DNA of 40,066 nucleotides, taken from NCBI GenBank assembly GCA_002748575.1, contig PDSR01000081.1, positions 1 through 40,066 on the forward strand, given 5' to 3'. Positions 16,791 through 25,247 of this stretch are shown in pieces. Origin of the DNA: Gammaproteobacteria bacterium. GTDB lineage: Bacteria; Pseudomonadota; Gammaproteobacteria; Pseudomonadales; Ketobacteraceae. A program made the translations under genes and the position numbers. The notes beneath the pieces are model-generated. The model was not told the DNA's origin and made no database searches. It worked only from the letters and a program-made list of their open reading frames with translations. Every line of letters starts with the position of its first letter. Position 1 is the first letter of the stretch.

Positions 16791-19352
16791 ATGGGTGGCA
16801 TTGGTGAGCAACATCATATAGCGATTGAAACATCAGCCAGCGAATATGATATAGATGCAGAGTTATTGCTGGAATCGTTTACCGGTAAAGAAGCGATATC
16901 GGAGCTTTATAACTTTCAGTTAAAAGTGCTTTGTACAAAAGTTGATATTGATCCCATTAAAATCGTGGGAAAAAAAATGTCGGTTTCCATTGCATATTCA
17001 GGTGATGCCTCCAAAAAGCGATTTTTCAATGGTTATGTGAAACGCATAAAAGCCGGTGAAACTTTTACTACCTTGGCACACTCAATTAAAGGCAGTTGCT
17101 TACGGCGCTACGAGATAGAATTAGTACCCTGGTTGTGGTTTCTGACGCAAAACTGCAACAATCGGGTTTTTCAAGATAAAACAGTGATCGAAATTATCGA
17201 AAAAATACTGGAAGATCATCAAGGCATTGCAGAAAGTAATTGGGATTTGGTATCGGGAATAGTCGGTGCGCATCCCAAGCGGAATATCTGTGTTCAGCAT
17301 CAGGAATCGGATTTTGATTTCATATCGCGCCTGCTGGAAGATGAGGGTATCTTTTTTTATTTCAGGCACGCAGATGATGGTTCGAGTGATCATACATGGG
17401 TGCTGTGTGATGATGTTTCTGCCTATAAATTCAACCCTGCAAAACCCACGGGTGATGACGATTGTAACATCGTTGAGCATCGTCAGGGTTCGGGTATTGG
17501 CGAACAGATTTCCCAATGGCAGCATCAGTATGAACTGCAAACGGGCGGTGTGCTGCTGCATGATTATGATTATAATCTGGCAGCTGCCGAACTTGCAGAA
17601 CCGTCTGCACCATCTGCCACCAAGCTTGGCAGCAAATTTCCGGCCGTTGCTGAGAAAACTGAAACCTACGAATATCCGGGTAAATACAGCTGCCTGCAGG
17701 AAGGCGAAAGCGCCGCCAGCCATAAAAGCAATCTGGCCCAATGGCGCGCCGAAGAAATTGAAGCTGATTACGATGTGGTTTCTGCAAAAAGCAACAGCCG
17801 CAACATACATCCTTGTGGCAAATTCACCACTGCCATTGAAGACTGCGATTGGGAATCCAATGGTGATTATGAAGAAGGCTACGTGGTGCGCTCTGTGACC
17901 CATTATGCTGTTGATACCAGTTATCATACCGGTGATGGCAATACTGTTGGCATGAAAGCGGCAACCGCCATTAACCAGATTGCCACAGCGGCCATGACCA
18001 GCGATGCATCTCAGCAATCCCTGATTGATGTGCTGAAACACCTGGCCGATGCACTGGCTGACCCTGATACCGATGCAGACAAAAGCAACTCTACCGCCCA
18101 ATACCACAATCGCTTCGACGCCATGCCGGCCAAAGTTGTGTTTCGTCCGCCGCGTAAAACGCCCAAGCCAAAAGTGTTCGGCCTGCAAACAGCGGTGGTT
18201 ACCGGGGCCGGCGATATTGATACCGATTCCCAGGGCCGTGTTCAAGTGAGGTTTCATTGGGAGCGGGAGGATCGCAAAGGTTCAACCTGGGTTCGGGTAT
18301 CGCAAATGTGGGCAGGAAAAGATTGGGGAGGGCAGCATATTCCCCATGTTGGCCAGGAAGTGCTGGTGGATTTTATACAGGGTGACCCGGATTTACCGGT
18401 AATTATCGGGAGGGTTTACAATAATCAGTACGCGCAGCCGTTAAACCTGCCAGCAGATAAAACCAAAAGTATTATTCGCGATTATGGTGCCAATGAAATG
18501 ATTTGGGAAGGTAAAGAGAAGGTGCAGCATATGTGGTTACATCAGGCCTGCGATAACGAGCTCTGGATGGAAGGGAAAAAAGGCAAAGAAGAAATTAGTC
18601 TAAAGCAAAAATGTAACAACGAATTATCTATGTGTGCCACCGAACCGTCAATCAGTCTGGAGCAGGCGTGTGGTAATGAGCTGTATATGACAGGAAAGGG
18701 GCCGGCTAAAATTCAATTAACTCAAGAGTGTGGTAATGAACTTTTGATGGAAGAAGACGGCGCCAAGATCACTTTGCAAAATCCGGATGGCGATAATTCT
18801 ATTGTGATGGATCAGGCCAAAGGGACTATTACCATGTACACAAAATCAAAAAATGCCAAATTGATTCTGGGTGGTGATAAAGGCTATAGCATGAAGCATG
18901 ATGGTGATTGGTTTAATCATACCTTTGGTAAAAAAGTAAACATCGTTGGCGGTGTTGAAGAAGCGGTATTCTACGGTGGAAAAAACTCGAATAACATTGG
19001 GGTGGATCTAAGTGAGAATTTGTCATTCGCTGAATCAAAAAATATTGGAGATCGTTTTCGCGAGTCGAAAAGGGCTATGACCTATTCAGCGAAAAAGAGC
19101 TTGAAATTACAGGGTGGTGCCAATGCAGATTGTTTCGTGGCAATGGATGCCCAGAAAATTGAGAATAAGGCAGGAAGCACCAAGTTTGAAATAAATAACG
19201 ACGGCGATGTGGAACTGAATACCAAGAAAAAGTTTAAAATTAAGGCTAAAACTCAAACTCACATTACAAGCAATGAAATTATATTAAAAGCTAAAACAAT
19301 CGATCTAACTAAAGCGCTGGTGAAACATAAAAATATAAAAATACTTTCTTAA
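16791..19352 (+). CDS. vgrG: T6SS spike protein VgrG (TssI)
   Basis: The protein is 853 residues from the ATG at 16791, which has a TAGGAGA ribosome-binding site; the ORF-track ATG at 16740 has none, and a TATAAT (16751-16756) lies between the two. The N-terminal half is the gp27-like hub (DFDFISRLLEDEGIFFYF). A gp5-like OB fold follows (QGRVQVRFHWERED to GRVYNNQYAQP). The C-terminal about 300 residues form an extended beta-rich needle without a recognisable enzyme domain. Within it are four consecutive C-[DNG]-NEL-x-M repeats (about 586-653). It caps the Hcp tube and presents cargo through the downstream adaptor and PAAR-like genes. Confidence 0.95.
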   Translation: MGGIGEQHHIAIETSASEYDIDAELLLESFTGKEAISELYNFQLKVLCTKVDIDPIKIVGKKMSVSIAYSGDASKKRFFNGYVKRIKAGETFTTLAHSIKGSCLRRYEIELVPWLWFLTQNCNNRVFQDKTVIEIIEKILEDHQGIAESNWDLVSGIVGAHPKRNICVQHQESDFDFISRLLEDEGIFFYFRHADDGSSDHTWVLCDDVSAYKFNPAKPTGDDDCNIVEHRQGSGIGEQISQWQHQYELQTGGVLLHDYDYNLAAAELAEPSAPSATKLGSKFPAVAEKTETYEYPGKYSCLQEGESAASHKSNLAQWRAEEIEADYDVVSAKSNSRNIHPCGKFTTAIEDCDWESNGDYEEGYVVRSVTHYAVDTSYHTGDGNTVGMKAATAINQIATAAMTSDASQQSLIDVLKHLADALADPDTDADKSNSTAQYHNRFDAMPAKVVFRPPRKTPKPKVFGLQTAVVTGAGDIDTDSQGRVQVRFHWEREDRKGSTWVRVSQMWAGKDWGGQHIPHVGQEVLVDFIQGDPDLPVIIGRVYNNQYAQPLNLPADKTKSIIRDYGANEMIWEGKEKVQHMWLHQACDNELWMEGKKGKEEISLKQKCNNELSMCATEPSISLEQACGNELYMTGKGPAKIQLTQECGNELLMEEDGAKITLQNPDGDNSIVMDQAKGTITMYTKSKNAKLILGGDKGYSMKHDGDWFNHTFGKKVNIVGGVEEAVFYGGKNSNNIGVDLSENLSFAESKNIGDRFRESKRAMTYSAKKSLKLQGGANADCFVAMDAQKIENKAGSTKFEINNDGDVELNTKKKFKIKAKTQTHITSNEIILKAKTIDLTKALVKHKNIKILS
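18543..18755 (+). repeat. Cys-NEL-Met protein repeats within VgrG needle
   Basis: Four copies of the pattern C-[D/N/G]-N-E-L-[W/S/Y/L]-M occur at intervals of about 18-20 residues (ACDNELWM, KCNNELSM, ACGNELYM, ECGNELLM), each followed by a short beta-strand of the I-x-L-x-Q type. The regular spacing suggests stacked rungs of a beta-prism, with one cysteine per rung per chain. Confidence 0.8.
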
Positions 19353-19364
19353 AGGGTGTGAGTT

Positions 19365-19967
19365 ATGGAGAAGTTGCCAGAAATAATAATAACATTAATT
19401 ATTGTTGCAGCAGTTGCTTACTATCTTAAATTGGATCTGGCCGATGTTACCAGCCGTGCAGGTGAAACCGCAGCTAAAAACACCAAGGCGTTGGCAAATC
19501 AATTGGGATATACGATTACTTCGCCGCGATCTGCTTCGCGTCAGGATGCAATGACAAAGCAATACAAAGGCTACCAGATTACCATTGATGGTGATCATAG
19601 TCAGATAGAAATTGATTTTCAGCGCTCCCTGGGTTTGCGGCTGTTCAGTTCAGAAAATCAATTTGGAGAAGTTCCAAAACTCCATGTTTTCAATTTCAGC
19701 AATTCGAAATTAGATAAATTTTTTGTCTATAAAGTTGCGAATAAAAAAATGCTGAATCAGCAAAAAGCATTGCAAGAGGCGTTGTTACCCTTAATTGATC
19801 ATTTTGATAACCGCCGCTTGAAATACCTGTATATCAAGGATGAATACCTGCGTATTGGTTTTGCTTATCGTAATTATTTACCGATTGATTTTATTCGCCA
19901 GTCGTTGCCACCTGTGGAGCAGGCTGCTGAAGCGCTGAAAGCAATACAAAATAACAGGCAGAGGTAG
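19365..19967 (+). CDS. Unknown membrane-anchored protein in the VgrG cassette
   Basis: This is a 200-residue protein of no family I recognise. It has an N-terminal membrane helix (about 7-22, IIITLIIVAAVAYYL), then a soluble domain of mixed strands and helices containing KGYQITIDGDHSQIEIDF and a helical tail. It starts 12 nt after vgrG with an AAGGGTGTGAG ribosome-binding site and is followed 9 nt later by the DUF2169 gene, so it is part of the cassette. It could be an accessory or immunity-like protein anchored in the inner membrane; nothing in the sequence decides between these. Confidence 0.85.
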   Translation: MEKLPEIIITLIIVAAVAYYLKLDLADVTSRAGETAAKNTKALANQLGYTITSPRSASRQDAMTKQYKGYQITIDGDHSQIEIDFQRSLGLRLFSSENQFGEVPKLHVFNFSNSKLDKFFVYKVANKKMLNQQKALQEALLPLIDHFDNRRLKYLYIKDEYLRIGFAYRNYLPIDFIRQSLPPVEQAAEALKAIQNNRQR

Positions 19968-19976
19968 CCGGCAGTC

Positions 19977-22160
19977 ATGGAAATTATTAACGATACGCCT
20001 TTTACCTTCGGGTTATTACCAGGTCGTATTTATTTTCCCCATCACTCCTTAACCTTGATTGTTAAAGGCACGTTTGATTTACAGCATTTAACTGCGCCAC
20101 AGCTGGCCGAAGAGCAAACCTTCCCCGAAGGAGATGTTTTTTATGAAGGCGATGACGAGGGCAAAGGCAGCGTGTTTTATGAATCGGATTTTGCCTATGC
20201 AAAAACGGCAACCGATTGTTTTCTGGTGGGGCATTGTCAGGGCGCAGAAGCAGCCAGGGTGCGGCGTGTTGATTTTAAAATAGGTAATTTCCTGAAATCG
20301 GTTGCTGTATTTGGTGATCGCTCATGGCTTGGTGGTTATACCATAAGCCAGCCTGAATATTTCGATACTCTTGCCTTACGATACGAAAACGCTCTTGGAG
20401 GCCCCGGCTATACCGATAACCCGGTTGGCAAAGGTATTGCCAAGGGCTCTGTGTTACCTAATATTGAATACCCTGATCAGTTGATGCAATCCCCACAGTC
20501 GCGCCCGCCGATGGCTTGCACGGGCGCTGTGAATCGCAACTGGACGCCACGCCGCCTTAAAATTGGCACCTATACTCATAACTATGTTAAAGAACGCTGG
20601 CCCTGGTTTGCTGAGGATTTTGATTGGAGCTATTTTAACAGTGCGCCTGCTGACCAGCAGGTAAAGCCTTGTTTAACAGGCGATGAACCCTTGGTGGTTA
20701 CTTCCATGCATCCTCAGCATGACGTGTTTGAAACGCACTTGCCGGGGCTGCGCGCCAGAATTTTTGTATCCACCGCCAACGAACCCACTTTACAGCAGTT
20801 CACCGAGGTAAAATCGCAACTGGATACCGTGTGGGTGAATATGGATGACCAAACCCTGCGCCTGGTATGGCGGGGCTGGTTGCAGGTCTCCAGTGATGAA
20901 TACCCTGAAATAAAACACTGTTTTGTTTTTGCCGAACCCACCACCATTGTCACTCCCGATCATGTTGTCTTTGAGCGCTTTCAGGAGTGCTGGCTTGAAT
21001 TGCAGTATGATGAAGAGCCCGAAGAACCCGAAGAGCCGGCCGCAGATAAGTTAACCAGCGAAGAAATTAACGCTCAGCTGGAAAAAGAAATTGCCGAAGC
21101 ACGCCAGTCCATGCGGGCACATTTAATCAGTTTGGGCGTCGACCCTAAAGAGCTTGATGATGCTATGGAAAAAGCGATTGCCGAAGAAGAAAAGCGCGAA
21201 GCTGAAAAGCCCAAACCCAAAGTGTGGACACGGGAATTGTTTAAGCTGGCATTGGAAAAACGGCGTAACTTTTCCCAGGAAGATTTAACCGCAGTGGATT
21301 TTTCAGGGCTGAATCTTCAAGGCGTAGATTTTAAGCAGGCGGATTTAACCCAGGCCAGTTTTTATCGCTGTAAGCTGACCAACTGTGATTTCAGCCAAGC
21401 CATACTGGAGAAAGCCAGTTTTGTTGAATCCTATAGTATTGAATCATTGTTTGTTGGTGCTGATTTATTCCAGGCAGATTTCAGTCATGCCCGCCTGAAT
21501 TCCACAAACTTAAGTGATTGCCTGGCAGATGAAGCCTGCTTTGATAACAGCATGGCGCAGAATCTGGTTATGCAGCAAGCCAGTGCCAATAAGGCATCTT
21601 TTAGGCATATGACAGCTCCCAGCGCTGATTTTACCGCGACGGACTTTTCTTATAGTGATTTATCTGCCGTTGATTGGCATCAAAGCCAGTTGTCTCAGGC
21701 TTCTATCGAGGGGTGTGTGGCAAAGGCGGTTAATTTTATGCTGGCAGATTTAACCGAATTAAGGGCCTCAGAAGGCCTGGATGCTGAAGGCAGCAACTTT
21801 TGCCAGGTAGTTGCCCCTGCTTCTATCTGGGAGCAGGCGAATTTAAAAAACTGTAATTTTACCTATGCAAAAATGCAGGGAGCCACCCTGAATAAAGCGC
21901 AGCTTCAAGGGGCAGATGTTTCGGCGGCTGATTTCAAACTGGGAAAATTTGCCGGCGCTGATCTTGCCACCACCAAAGCGGTTATGATTAATCTGTTCGA
22001 AGGCAGCTTCGAAAAAGCCAATTTAACCCGGGCTGATCTTCGCGGATCAAATCTTTACGGGGTGGAATTTTTAGAAGCAAACATTGAGCAGACTTTATTT
22101 GAGGCTGCAAATTTACATGGCACCAAGCTGAAGGCAAAAATGCGCGAGGGGGAACGCTAA
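19977..22160 (+). CDS. DUF2169 T6SS adaptor fused to pentapeptide repeats
   Basis: The 727-residue protein begins with a DUF2169 domain (about 1-330; MEIINDTPFTFGLLPGR and WTPRRLKIGTYT motifs). DUF2169 proteins act as chaperones/adaptors that load cargo on VgrG, as shown for the Tde2 DNase of Agrobacterium. A charged helical linker (about 345-425, rich in Glu/Lys) leads to a pentapeptide-repeat domain (about 430-727) with A(D/N)Lxx-type repeats such as ADLTQASF and ANLTRADLRGSNL. These repeats form right-handed square beta-helices. The fusion suggests that the repeat part is the cargo-binding or cargo-like end. The stop is immediately followed by the GTG of the next pentapeptide gene. Confidence 0.92.
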   Translation: MEIINDTPFTFGLLPGRIYFPHHSLTLIVKGTFDLQHLTAPQLAEEQTFPEGDVFYEGDDEGKGSVFYESDFAYAKTATDCFLVGHCQGAEAARVRRVDFKIGNFLKSVAVFGDRSWLGGYTISQPEYFDTLALRYENALGGPGYTDNPVGKGIAKGSVLPNIEYPDQLMQSPQSRPPMACTGAVNRNWTPRRLKIGTYTHNYVKERWPWFAEDFDWSYFNSAPADQQVKPCLTGDEPLVVTSMHPQHDVFETHLPGLRARIFVSTANEPTLQQFTEVKSQLDTVWVNMDDQTLRLVWRGWLQVSSDEYPEIKHCFVFAEPTTIVTPDHVVFERFQECWLELQYDEEPEEPEEPAADKLTSEEINAQLEKEIAEARQSMRAHLISLGVDPKELDDAMEKAIAEEEKREAEKPKPKVWTRELFKLALEKRRNFSQEDLTAVDFSGLNLQGVDFKQADLTQASFYRCKLTNCDFSQAILEKASFVESYSIESLFVGADLFQADFSHARLNSTNLSDCLADEACFDNSMAQNLVMQQASANKASFRHMTAPSADFTATDFSYSDLSAVDWHQSQLSQASIEGCVAKAVNFMLADLTELRASEGLDAEGSNFCQVVAPASIWEQANLKNCNFTYAKMQGATLNKAQLQGADVSAADFKLGKFAGADLATTKAVMINLFEGSFEKANLTRADLRGSNLYGVEFLEANIEQTLFEAANLHGTKLKAKMREGER

Positions 22161-23993
22161 GTGGTCGATTTCGATAAACTCGCTCGTTTTACTGATCCGC
22201 ATGAAGTTATCAAGGCGCTGCATTCTGGAGAAATTCTTGAGTTTGTGAGTTTGTCGGCAGCTAATCTCGCCGGCGACAGCCTTGAAAACAAAATTGTTAA
22301 ATCCACCCGTTGGCACGAATGCAACCTGGATAATGTTACCTTTAATGGCTTACAGGCAACCGCCAATATTTTTAGTGAAACCGCCCTTAAGAACACGCAG
22401 TTTTTTAACGCACAGCTTACCGATTGCCTGTTTTATCTGGTAGAGGCTGTCGCTGCTGATTTTTCCTGCGCCAAGCTTAAAGACACAGCCTATCGAGGTG
22501 ATGTTAAATGGTTAACCTCGGCAGATGCCTGCGATGTATTGTTGGATGAGCTGGAATTAGAAGCCAGCACGCTGGAACTGCTTCATAAAAATAATTTTGT
22601 CGGTTACAAAGAGCAGCGCAGCAACCTGGAAAAAAGCGTATTCCGTCAGGCAGAGGTGGTACTTGCCACTTATAAAAGTGTGGCAGCGCAGCAGGCGGAT
22701 TTCACCCAGGCACAGATCAAATCGAGCCAGTTTGATGATGTGCTGCTGAACAATGGCAACTTTACAGAGGCCGTTATAACAGAAACAGTTTTTGTTGATT
22801 GTGAATTGCAGGCGGCCAATTTTAAAGGTGCCACATTGCAAGAGGTGACATTTAAAAACTGCCGGTTGGATCAGGCATGTTTCAATCATGCTGTATTTAA
22901 CAATGTGAAATTTATTGGCTGTTGTATTAAAGACTGCCGCTTGTTACCGCCTATGTTATCGGGCACAGAATTCGAGCACTGCGATTTAATTGATGGCGAC
23001 TTTAAAGAAGCCGATTTAACTCAGGCAATATTTGTACATTGCTGTTTGCGCGGCGCTGAGTTTACCCAGGCAAAACTGGCGGGTTGCTTCTTTGTTGATT
23101 GCGAATTCAGTCATGTAAATTTTCACGGCATGGCCCTTGAGGATATGGATTTTTCTGGCTCTGCAATGGCCCATGCGGTTTTTACCCGAGCCAGATTAAC
23201 CAATGTGAACTTTCAGCAAGCCGACCTTCAAGGGGCATGGTTCGATGGTTCCCGCAACGAAGACTGTAGCTTTGCGCAAGCAAAATTACAGGGAGCCAGC
23301 TTTCAAAAAAGCGTGCTGGTTGCCTGTGATATGAGCGACGCCCATGTGGAATCCATTGATTTAGGCGAAGCCGCTTTACAGCAGACTGATATGGACAGCG
23401 TGGACTTCCGTTCGGTTCGCCTGGAAAAAACCCGCTTCAAAACCTGCGGACTGACCCATTGTGAATTTTCCGGGTCGAATTTGCAGTATTGTTATTTCGA
23501 CGACAGCGATCTTAGTGGATCAAATCTGGCGCATAGCCTGTTGGATTTTGGTTCTTTTAATCAGGTGGATTTCAGCGGCTGTAATATGGCCGGTGTCAGC
23601 ATGTCTAATGCTCATGCCAGGGTGGCGGACTTTTCCGAAGCCAACATGCAATCCTGTCAGCTTGGCGGCACTGATTTAACAATGAGTCGTTTTGTCGGGG
23701 CCGATCTTGGCGGCTCGGCCATGGCGCAGGCCAGGGTTAACCGGGCGGAGTTTAATGAAGCACGACTTGTTAATGCCGATATGAGAGGTGTGCAGGGTGA
23801 GTACGCAATGATGGCCGGTGCAGATTTAACCCAGGCCGATATATCCCAGGCAGATTTTCGCTTTGCTGTATTTCATAATGTGACGATGAAAGACACCCGT
23901 CACCGGCAAACCAATTTTAAAGGGGTTCTGAAAACCGACAAAATCAGGTTGGCCGCTGAACAGTGGCAACCCCCTGAACCGAGGCAGGCATAA
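22161..23993 (+). CDS. Large pentapeptide-repeat protein
   Basis: The protein is 610 residues and starts with GTG directly after the upstream stop; a GAGGGGGAAC ribosome-binding site inside the previous gene supports this start and implies translational coupling. Apart from a short N-terminus, nearly all of it is pentapeptide repeats (for example ADLTQAIFVHCCLRGAEF, SDLSGSNLAHSLLDF, ADLTQADISQADF). Such long beta-helices are known as DNA mimics in Qnr/MfpA proteins, but most have unknown roles. It has no signal peptide. In this cassette it could be a structural scaffold for the spike, a cargo, or a protective partner. Confidence 0.92.
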   Translation: MVDFDKLARFTDPHEVIKALHSGEILEFVSLSAANLAGDSLENKIVKSTRWHECNLDNVTFNGLQATANIFSETALKNTQFFNAQLTDCLFYLVEAVAADFSCAKLKDTAYRGDVKWLTSADACDVLLDELELEASTLELLHKNNFVGYKEQRSNLEKSVFRQAEVVLATYKSVAAQQADFTQAQIKSSQFDDVLLNNGNFTEAVITETVFVDCELQAANFKGATLQEVTFKNCRLDQACFNHAVFNNVKFIGCCIKDCRLLPPMLSGTEFEHCDLIDGDFKEADLTQAIFVHCCLRGAEFTQAKLAGCFFVDCEFSHVNFHGMALEDMDFSGSAMAHAVFTRARLTNVNFQQADLQGAWFDGSRNEDCSFAQAKLQGASFQKSVLVACDMSDAHVESIDLGEAALQQTDMDSVDFRSVRLEKTRFKTCGLTHCEFSGSNLQYCYFDDSDLSGSNLAHSLLDFGSFNQVDFSGCNMAGVSMSNAHARVADFSEANMQSCQLGGTDLTMSRFVGADLGGSAMAQARVNRAEFNEARLVNADMRGVQGEYAMMAGADLTQADISQADFRFAVFHNVTMKDTRHRQTNFKGVLKTDKIRLAAEQWQPPEPRQA

Positions 23994-24047
23994 GCCAGTC
24001 AATATATAAACCAGTCACTGTAAGCTGGCGAATAAGGGATCAGAATA

Positions 24048-24749
24048 ATGACAACGAATAAATCAGCAGTAATTCAACAGCCAGCTAACGCAGTCGGCCC
24101 CGTAGATACTTCTGTAGTGGCAACATCTCAGGGTGCCCATGCGCGGTTATCTGCTGCTTCCCCCGATACCTTGCAGGTGTTCGATGCCAGCCAGCAACTG
24201 ATTTTTGAATATGATGCCGCCGCCGGTGTAACCCGAATGCAGGTGCCGGAAGGTGATTTAGAACTGGCGACACACAAAGGCAGTATTCGTTTAAAGGCAG
24301 CAGATGAAGTGGCCATTGCGGGTAAGGATGTTAACGTGCATGCCACAGAATCGTTGGCCTTGAAAGTGATTGACATCAGTAAGCAGTTGCTCCGGCCTAT
24401 GGGTAGTACCTTAAGCCTGCTTCCCCACAAAGCGATGCTGGCGGCGCAATCGCTGGAGCTTGGTGCTGATGATGCCAAAGTTTCTGCTACCCGTATGGCC
24501 TACCGGGGGCAGGAATTATCGGCAGTCGTTGAGCGTGCCAGCAGCCTGTTTGAAAAACTGGACACTAAAGCCAAGCGCATTCTGCAAACCAGTGATCATT
24601 TAATCACTAAAGTGAAAGATGCCGCTCAGTTACGAGCCGGTAGAATCAATCAGCAGGTGGAAGGCACCATTCAAATTAAAAGTGAAAAGGCCGTTCACAA
24701 AACCAAAAAAGACTTTAAAGTGCAAGCGGAACGTATTCATTTAGGTTAA
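24048..24749 (+). CDS. DUF3540 protein of the T6SS spike cassette
   Basis: This 233-residue protein has a low-complexity N-terminus, a beta-rich middle (GDLELATHKGSIRLKAADEVAI), a helical segment, and a beta-rich C-terminus (TIQIKSEKAVHKTKKDFKVQAERIHLG). This matches the DUF3540 family, which I know from T6SS cassettes beside DUF2169, pentapeptide and DUF4150 genes. The strand pattern resembles the VgrG C-terminal needle, so a spike-tip connector is a reasonable inference. The start follows an AAGGGATC ribosome-binding site, and the next gene begins 10 nt after the stop. Confidence 0.85.
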   Translation: MTTNKSAVIQQPANAVGPVDTSVVATSQGAHARLSAASPDTLQVFDASQQLIFEYDAAAGVTRMQVPEGDLELATHKGSIRLKAADEVAIAGKDVNVHATESLALKVIDISKQLLRPMGSTLSLLPHKAMLAAQSLELGADDAKVSATRMAYRGQELSAVVERASSLFEKLDTKAKRILQTSDHLITKVKDAAQLRAGRINQQVEGTIQIKSEKAVHKTKKDFKVQAERIHLG

Positions 24750-24759
24750 GGAAAAAGTT

Positions 24760-25176
24760 ATGCCTGCTATATTCCCTGCGTCAACCAAACAAAGTGGCCA
24801 GTGTTTTGCGTTTCCCGATGTTTGTAAAACGCCAGCACCCCCGGCACCTCCTGTGCCTGTGCCTTACCCCAATATGGGTATGGTGATGCAGGCCAGTAAA
24901 ACGTCGAAAAAAGTAAAGTTCTGTGGCAAGGATGCGGTAACTACCGATTCCGAGATTCCCCGTTCTATGGGGGATGAAGCAGGCGTTGCCGGTGGTATGG
25001 TATCGGGTAAGAACATGGATAAAATTACCTTTAAAAAAGGCAGTGCGAAAGTTAAAGTTGAAGGTAAGCCTGTTGTCCATTTAACATCTATGACGGCCCA
25101 AAATGGATCAAACGCAAATATGCCTTCCGGTTTACAGGTAGCGCCCAGTCAAGTAAAAGTTATTGTTAGTCCATAA
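24760..25176 (+). CDS. Stand-alone PAAR-like DUF4150 protein
   Basis: This 138-residue protein begins MPAIFPASTKQSGQCFAFPDVCKTP with a PxPxPYPNMG motif, the signature of the DUF4150 PAAR-like family that sharpens the VgrG tip. DUF4150 domains are often the N-terminus of a large toxin; here the protein ends after the domain, with no C-terminal effector. It closes the vgrG cassette. A near-perfect 16-bp tandem duplication spans its stop codon (25162-25193). Confidence 0.92.
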   Translation: MPAIFPASTKQSGQCFAFPDVCKTPAPPAPPVPVPYPNMGMVMQASKTSKKVKFCGKDAVTTDSEIPRSMGDEAGVAGGMVSGKNMDKITFKKGSAKVKVEGKPVVHLTSMTAQNGSNANMPSGLQVAPSQVKVIVSP

Positions 25177-25193
25177 AATTGTTAGCCCATAAA
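25162..25193 (+). repeat. 16-bp tandem duplication over the DUF4150 stop codon
   Basis: ATTGTTAGTCCATAAA (25162-25177) is followed at once by ATTGTTAGCCCATAAA (25178-25193), differing at one base. The first copy carries the TAA stop of the PAAR-like gene. It looks like a recent slippage or junction scar at the end of the cassette. Confidence 0.85.
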
Positions 25194-25247
25194 ACAGTCA
25201 GCCCGCTGCACCAGGCTATTGATGTCTATCTGAAAGGAAATTTATAA

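Noticed and set aside
17121-18257. 378-residue minus-strand ORF inside vgrG.
   Set aside because: Antisense shadow of a clearly conserved VgrG frame, with Cys/Phe/His-rich, non-protein-like composition.
21300-23990. DNA-level repeats in the pentapeptide genes considered as a mobile or CRISPR-like array.
   Set aside because: The periodicity follows the five-residue protein repeat, units are degenerate at DNA level and there are no spacers.
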